From: an uncultured Saprospiraceae bacterium
GTDB lineage: Bacteria; Bacteroidota; Bacteroidia; Chitinophagales; Saprospiraceae
Assembly: GCA_938007965.1 (NCBI GenBank)
Contig: CALLMH010000071.1
Coordinates: forward strand, 1-49,620
DNA length: 49,620 nt
Reading direction: 5' to 3'
Below, piece by piece: positions 45,186-49,620 of this stretch (position 1 is its first letter; every line of letters begins with the position of its first letter). Below the pieces are notes generated by a model. It had not been told where the DNA came from, searched no databases, and worked only from the letters and a program-made list of their open reading frames with translations. Made by a program: the position numbers and the translations under genes.

Positions 45186-45656
45186 ATGTATAAAGTAATA
45201 ATAGACGGAGAAGAAATACTAGTCACATCTGATGACATCCAATCACTAGACTATCATCAGACTCCAGACGGCTATCACGTATTAGACGATAAGAAGGCCT
45301 ATCACGTCACACCTCCCAAAGTGGGACAAAATCCTAAAACTGGAACAATCAAAGTAAATCAAAAGCGATTTCGATTTGATATCATGGATCAATATGATCA
45401 ATTGGTCAATTCTATGGGGCTCGATGCTGTAGTAAAAACCAAAGTAACTGATGTTATTGCCCCGATGCCAGGTCTCATCCTTGATATAATGGTCAAGTCG
45501 GGCGATAAAGTAGAATCAGGTGCATCTATATTGATCCTAGAAGCCATGAAAATGGAAAACGTAATCAAAGCGGAAGGAGACGGCGTCATAAAATCTGTAA
45601 ACTTTAGTGTAGGAGATACGGTAGACAAGGGAGCTATCATAATCGAGATGGAGTGA
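45186..45656 (+). CDS. Biotin carboxyl carrier protein of an acyl-CoA carboxylase
   Basis: A 156-residue biotin carrier. The C-terminal biotinyl domain (about 88-156) has the acceptor motif EAMKMEN with Lys122, preceded by IAPMPGLILDIMVKSGDKV. The N-terminal 80 residues are specific to carriers of propionyl/methylmalonyl-type carboxylases. It is the first gene of a three-gene operon with biotin carboxylase and carboxyltransferase. The carrier is a separate protein rather than fused to the carboxylase as in many alpha subunits. Confidence 0.9.
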   Translation: MYKVIIDGEEILVTSDDIQSLDYHQTPDGYHVLDDKKAYHVTPPKVGQNPKTGTIKVNQKRFRFDIMDQYDQLVNSMGLDAVVKTKVTDVIAPMPGLILDIMVKSGDKVESGASILILEAMKMENVIKAEGDGVIKSVNFSVGDTVDKGAIIIEME

Positions 45657-45721
45657 AAATTATGATTAAAAAATAAGTTTCGGAAAAAACCAATTCTAAT
45701 TTCCAATCAAGAATAATACAA

Positions 45722-47194
45722 ATGAAAAAAATACTAGTAGCCAATAGAGGAGAAATCGCGATTCGTGTCATGCGATCAGCTAAGAAGATGGGAATCAAGA
45801 CCGTGGCAGTTTATTCTGATGTAGATAGAAATGCTCCTCATGTCAGATTTGCTGACGAGGCGGTACATGTCGGACCATCTCCATCATCTGAATCATATCT
45901 AATGATGGACAATATCCTGAAAGCAGCTAAAGATACTGGTGCAGATGGCATACATCCAGGATATGGATTCTTGAGTGAGAATGCAATATTTGCCAATATG
46001 GTGACCGATGCAGGTATAAAATTCATAGGTCCCAAACCGTATGCAATAGAAGTAATGGGCAGTAAATTAGCTGCAAAAGATGCTGTGAAAGATTATAATA
46101 TCCCTATGGTGCCAGGAATCGACAAAGCCATAGAAGATGTACAAAAAGCAATAAAAATAGCCGAAGGCATAGGATTTCCTATTTTAATAAAAGCATCAGC
46201 CGGTGGAGGTGGTAAGGGAATGAGAATCGTAAACAACTCAGAAGAACTACCAGAGCAGATGGCCAGAGCAATCAGCGAAGCCAAATCAGCATTCGGAGAT
46301 GGATCAGTATTCATAGAGAAGTACGTATCTAGTCCTCGACATATAGAAATACAAGTGCTAGCAGATAGCCACGGAAATGTCGTCCACCTATTCGAGAGAG
46401 ACTGTAGTGTACAGAGAAGACATCAAAAAGTAATAGAAGAAGCTCCATCCGCTGTACTTACCCCAAAAATCAGAATGGCCATGGGCGATGCCGCAGTCAA
46501 AGTAGCAAAAGCATGTGACTACGAAGGTGCTGGAACAGTAGAGTTTTTACTAGATGATCAGATGAACTTCTACTTTCTAGAAATGAATACCAGACTACAA
46601 GTCGAACATCCAGTATCTGAGATGATCACAGGGATAGATTTAGTAGAACAACAGATAAAAGTAGCTCGCGGCGAGCAACTCGAATTCACACAAGATGATC
46701 TATCCATCACTGGCCATGCTATGGAATTGAGGATATATGCCGAAGACCCACTGAATGGTTTCCTGCCGAGTATCGGCACACTAGAAAGATATAGTCGCCC
46801 ATCAGGAGAAGGCATAAGATTAGACGATGGCTACGAAGAAGGTATGGACATACCTATATTCTATGATCCTATGATTGCCAAACTGATTACTTATGGATCA
46901 TCACGACTAGATGCAATAAATAAAATGAAAGATGCTATAAGTCAATTTCGAATCAAAGGAATAGAGACTACCCTACCATTTGGAGAATTTGTATTTGACC
47001 ATGAAGCGTTCGTGTCAGGTCAGTTTGATACACACTTTGTAAAGAATTACTTCACACCAGAAACGTACCATCAATCTTCATCAAAAGAGAGAAAAATAGC
47101 CGCTGTGCTCGCTGTCAAAAACTATATTAAGGAAGTAGGCAAAGTAAATAAAATAGCACACCCATCTGACGCATGGAGTGCAAATAAAAAATAA
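45722..47194 (+). CDS. Biotin carboxylase subunit
   Basis: A 490-residue biotin carboxylase that carboxylates the biotin carrier with ATP and bicarbonate. The ATP-grasp enzyme starts MKKILVANRGEIAIRVMRSAKKMG. It shows the glycine-rich KASAGGGGKGMRI, HIEIQVLADSHGNVVHLFERDCSVQRRHQKVIEEAPS and EMNTRLQVEHPVSE. It ends after the carboxylase core, with about 40 extra residues and no biotinyl domain. It follows the carrier gene by 65 bases and precedes the carboxyltransferase by 53. It may be AccC of acetyl-CoA carboxylase, but the neighbours point to an acyl-CoA carboxylase. Confidence 0.94.
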   Translation: MKKILVANRGEIAIRVMRSAKKMGIKTVAVYSDVDRNAPHVRFADEAVHVGPSPSSESYLMMDNILKAAKDTGADGIHPGYGFLSENAIFANMVTDAGIKFIGPKPYAIEVMGSKLAAKDAVKDYNIPMVPGIDKAIEDVQKAIKIAEGIGFPILIKASAGGGGKGMRIVNNSEELPEQMARAISEAKSAFGDGSVFIEKYVSSPRHIEIQVLADSHGNVVHLFERDCSVQRRHQKVIEEAPSAVLTPKIRMAMGDAAVKVAKACDYEGAGTVEFLLDDQMNFYFLEMNTRLQVEHPVSEMITGIDLVEQQIKVARGEQLEFTQDDLSITGHAMELRIYAEDPLNGFLPSIGTLERYSRPSGEGIRLDDGYEEGMDIPIFYDPMIAKLITYGSSRLDAINKMKDAISQFRIKGIETTLPFGEFVFDHEAFVSGQFDTHFVKNYFTPETYHQSSSKERKIAAVLAVKNYIKEVGKVNKIAHPSDAWSANKK

Positions 47195-47247
47195 AATAAA
47201 TCGAATCTTACCAAATCAGCATTACCTAGTAAATAGACTCTCATTAT

Positions 47248-48789
47248 ATGGAAGATAAATTGAAAGTACTCAACGAAAAAATAGCCGCTGCTCATCTTGG
47301 CGGAGGTCAAACAAGAATAGATAAACAACACGAAAAAGGCAAACTTACCGCAAGAGAACGTGTCCATCTTTTCTTAGATGATGGATCGTTTGAAGAGATC
47401 GGCATACTTGTGACTCATAGAACCAAAGACTTCGGCATGGAAGATCAGATATACTACGGAGATGGTGTAGTAACTGGGTACGGAACAGTCGATGGAAGAT
47501 TGGTTTATATATTCGCTCAAGATTTTACGGTTTTCGGTGGTTCGTTGTCCGAAACTCATGCCGAGAAGATATGCAAAGTCATGGATATGGCTATGAAGAC
47601 TGGCGCTCCTGTAATCGGTCTCAATGATAGTGGTGGCGCTAGAATCCAAGAGGGAGTAAGATCACTCGGTGGATATGCTGACATCTTTTATAAAAACGTG
47701 ATGGCTTCTGGTGTAGTCCCACAAATATCGGCCATTATGGGGCCATGTGCAGGTGGTGCAGTATATTCTCCTGCGATGACAGATTTTACGATCATGGTAG
47801 AAAACTCCAGTTACATGTTCGTCACTGGACCGAATGTAGTAAAAACAGTAACCAATGAGTCAGTAACCTCTGAAGAGTTGGGTGGAGCGAGTACACATTC
47901 TACTAAATCTGGTGTTACTCATCTCACCGCGGCCAATGATCTGGATTGTCTGAATCAGGTGAAAAGATTATTAAGTTACATGCCACAAAACTGCAAAGAA
48001 AAACCTTCGCAAATCCCTTACGAACTCGAAGATGAAACCAGAATGCAGCTAGATACAATCATACCCGAAAGTGCCACGAAGCCCTATGACATGCACGAAG
48101 TAATAAAAGGGATAGCTGATTTAGATTCTTTCTATGAAATCCACAAAAATTATGCAGAGAATATAATCGTAGGTTTCGCAAGAATAGGAGGCAGAAGTAT
48201 CGGAGTAGTAGCAAATCAGCCGATGGTACTAGCGGGATGTCTAGATGTAGATAGTTCTAAAAAAGCAGCAAGATTTACAAGATTCTGTGATTGTTTCAAT
48301 ATTCCTTTATTGGTTCTAATAGATGTTCCTGGTTTTCTTCCCGGAACAGACCAAGAATGGAACGGAATAATAACGAATGGAGCTAAGTTACTCTATGCAT
48401 TGAGCGAAGCAACAGTACCTAGAATATCTGTCATCACAAGAAAAGCCTACGGTGGCGCATACGATGTGATGAATAGCAAACATATCGGAGCGGATATGAA
48501 CTACGCGTGGCCAAGTGCTGAAATCGCAGTGATGGGTGCCAAAGGAGCTAGTGAAATCATATTCCGAAGAGAAATAAAAGCCGCTAAAGATCCTGCCGCA
48601 AAATTAAAAGAGAAAGAAGAGGAGTATGCTCGCCTATTCGCTAATCCGTATTCTGCAGCTCAAAGAGGATTCGTGGATGAGGTAATCCTGCCTAGAAATA
48701 CGAGAAGAAAACTTATCACTGCATTCTCAATGCTCGAAAACAAAATGGTGAGTTTACCGAAAAAGAAACATGGAAATATTCCTTTATGA
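47248..48789 (+). CDS. Acyl-CoA carboxylase carboxyltransferase subunit
   Basis: A 513-residue carboxyltransferase (beta subunit), most like propionyl-CoA/methylmalonyl-CoA carboxylases. The crotonase-fold halves show [59 protein letters not shown], then [38 protein letters not shown] and [14 protein letters not shown]. Length is standard. With the carrier and biotin carboxylase it completes the enzyme. Substrate (propionyl or another acyl-CoA) is by similarity. Confidence 0.92.
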   Translation: MEDKLKVLNEKIAAAHLGGGQTRIDKQHEKGKLTARERVHLFLDDGSFEEIGILVTHRTKDFGMEDQIYYGDGVVTGYGTVDGRLVYIFAQDFTVFGGSLSETHAEKICKVMDMAMKTGAPVIGLNDSGGARIQEGVRSLGGYADIFYKNVMASGVVPQISAIMGPCAGGAVYSPAMTDFTIMVENSSYMFVTGPNVVKTVTNESVTSEELGGASTHSTKSGVTHLTAANDLDCLNQVKRLLSYMPQNCKEKPSQIPYELEDETRMQLDTIIPESATKPYDMHEVIKGIADLDSFYEIHKNYAENIIVGFARIGGRSIGVVANQPMVLAGCLDVDSSKKAARFTRFCDCFNIPLLVLIDVPGFLPGTDQEWNGIITNGAKLLYALSEATVPRISVITRKAYGGAYDVMNSKHIGADMNYAWPSAEIAVMGAKGASEIIFRREIKAAKDPAAKLKEKEEEYARLFANPYSAAQRGFVDEVILPRNTRRKLITAFSMLENKMVSLPKKKHGNIPL

Positions 48790-49094
48790 TCAACAAATCA
48801 ATCAATGGACTTAATTTATTCTGTTTTTTTAGAAAAAAAATCGTGCTAAACGGCTGTTTCATAAATATCATCTCAACCTATTAATACACTCATATGTGTT
48901 GAGCAACTGTACTATCTCAATTGATAATTTCTCAATTTAAGATTTCAAAGATTTTATCGATTTTCTTATTCGATAATACAATTTCCTCATTTGATAATAT
49001 AAAGAAAGTATTAACAATAAATAAATCCAAATTGTAGATTACTCTCGTACCTTTGGTAGATTAAAAACATTTACTTATTAAAAATTTTAAACAT
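48790..49094. other. Gene-free region with short direct repeats
   Basis: About 305 bases between the carboxylase operon and the next gene. It holds three direct copies of a 13-base motif, consensus CTYAWTYGATAAT (48916-48928, 48965-48977, 48986-48998), spaced 49 and 21 bases, in AT-rich sequence, and a promoter element at 49048. A GC-poor T-run region at 48830 is not a convincing terminator. No ORF or RNA gene seen. Confidence 0.5.
49048..49055 (+). promoter_or_regulatory. Candidate -7 promoter element for the CHRD-like gene
   Basis: TACCTTTG, an exact TAnnTTTG match, 40 bases before the ATG at 49095. The -33 region shows only a TTG at 13 bases spacing, shorter than usual. Confidence 0.55.
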
Positions 49095-49610
49095 ATGAAA
49101 TTTATGAATTTTAAATTCGCAGCACTAATGTTTAGTGCAATCATGGTATTGGGAATGACTTCTTGTGGAGGTGATGATTTACAGTCTAAGACTTTCTCAT
49201 ACGACTTTAACACAGGACAAGTAGCTGAGGCATTTGCTTACAGTGGAGATCACTCTGATGATTTATCTGCAACAATCAAAGTAGACGAATTAGAAGATGG
49301 TGGTTCTGAAATAACTATTACAATTGATAACACTATCGATGGTGAGACTTACAGAACTCATGCACACGATATGGCTGATGCAGCAACAACTCCAAACGGA
49401 ACTCCATACAATGAGACTCCGAATGCAGATGTATTTGCAGGTGCTATAACTGGAAATGGTGGATCTGCTTCTTTATCAAACACTTCATCTTTGAGCTATG
49501 AAGAGATCACTACTACTTATGACGGATTTTTCGTAGTACACGATCCTTTACAAGATCTTTCTACTGTAGATCCTACTACTTATGTAATATTAGGAGTATT
49601 TGCTAGATAA
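49095..49610 (+). CDS. CHRD-like lipoprotein
   Basis: A 171-residue lipoprotein: signal peptide with lipobox GMTSCGG. The mature part is acidic and beta-rich, with SATIKVDELEDGGSEITITIDNTIDGETYRTHAHD, a central SLSYEEITTTYDGFFVVHDP and VILGVF at the end. This reads like a divergent CHRD (chordin-type) domain, where a conserved His-x-His segment lies in the same place. The assignment is tentative and the function unknown. The gene is complete in the window. Confidence 0.6.
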   Translation: MKFMNFKFAALMFSAIMVLGMTSCGGDDLQSKTFSYDFNTGQVAEAFAYSGDHSDDLSATIKVDELEDGGSEITITIDNTIDGETYRTHAHDMADAATTPNGTPYNETPNADVFAGAITGNGGSASLSNTSSLSYEEITTTYDGFFVVHDPLQDLSTVDPTTYVILGVFAR

Positions 49611-49620
49611 TATCGAATAC

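Noticed and set aside
48916-48998. Possible CRISPR or tandem array
   Set aside because: Only three 13-base copies at uneven spacing (49 and 21 bases), with no palindromic repeat unit and no cas genes.

Overview
The window looks like a chromosomal segment of a low-GC Bacteroidota bacterium. Three things suggest this. Two secreted proteins end in type IX secretion (Por) sorting domains. Several genes are preceded by the Bacteroidota -7 promoter element TAnnTTTG. The gene families are typical of the phylum (DUF1573 lipoprotein, long-form urocanate hydratase, bacterial acyl-ACP thioesterase, folK next to a deoxynucleoside kinase). A marine Saprospiria-like member is my guess, but no rRNA is present to place it. 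I saw no tRNA, rRNA, CRISPR array, prophage or intact insertion sequence.

Layout. 1-7 kb: a TerB-like protein, a T9SS cargo protein, two lipoproteins, an acyl-ACP thioesterase, then folK, a deoxynucleoside kinase and a secreted serine hydrolase. 7-17 kb: a minus-strand histidine-utilisation cluster hutH-hutU-(T9SS ELW-repeat protein)-hutI, divergent from a LysR regulator that is followed by a nitrilase and a lipoprotein. 17-23 kb: folD and purC (convergent) and a large SWIM/SNF2 helicase. 23-28 kb: a small membrane protein, rpsU with a 70-residue companion, a coupled NUDIX-DUF368 pair, pyrE and an M42 peptidase. 28-34 kb: a double CbxX/CfxQ AAA+ ATPase with duplicated N-terminal domains, a small exported protein, ffh, an acetyltransferase and a TfoX-like protein. 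34-40 kb: an M20 amidohydrolase, an EamA transporter and an rRNA methyltransferase, convergent with pyrG-trmH. 40-45 kb: a CDGSH protein and a tight three-gene cluster encoding an AAA ATPase, an MscS-like membrane protein and a cation:proton antiporter. 45-50 kb: a three-subunit biotin-dependent acyl-CoA carboxylase operon and a CHRD-like lipoprotein.

How genes work together. HutH, HutU and HutI take histidine to formimino-glutamate; no enzyme for the last step is present. folK, folD, purC, pyrE, pyrG and the deoxynucleoside kinase are scattered folate and nucleotide genes. BCCP, biotin carboxylase and carboxyltransferase together make a complete acyl-CoA (probably propionyl-CoA) carboxylase.

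Two observations stand out. The first is the ATPase/MscS-like/antiporter operon (40670-44925), which looks like a dedicated and, to my knowledge, undescribed ion-handling module. The second is a family of mosaic intergenic repeats. Every copy I found lies between convergent genes, and the fullest copy (22874-23329) contains a long imperfect hairpin of about 135 bases.
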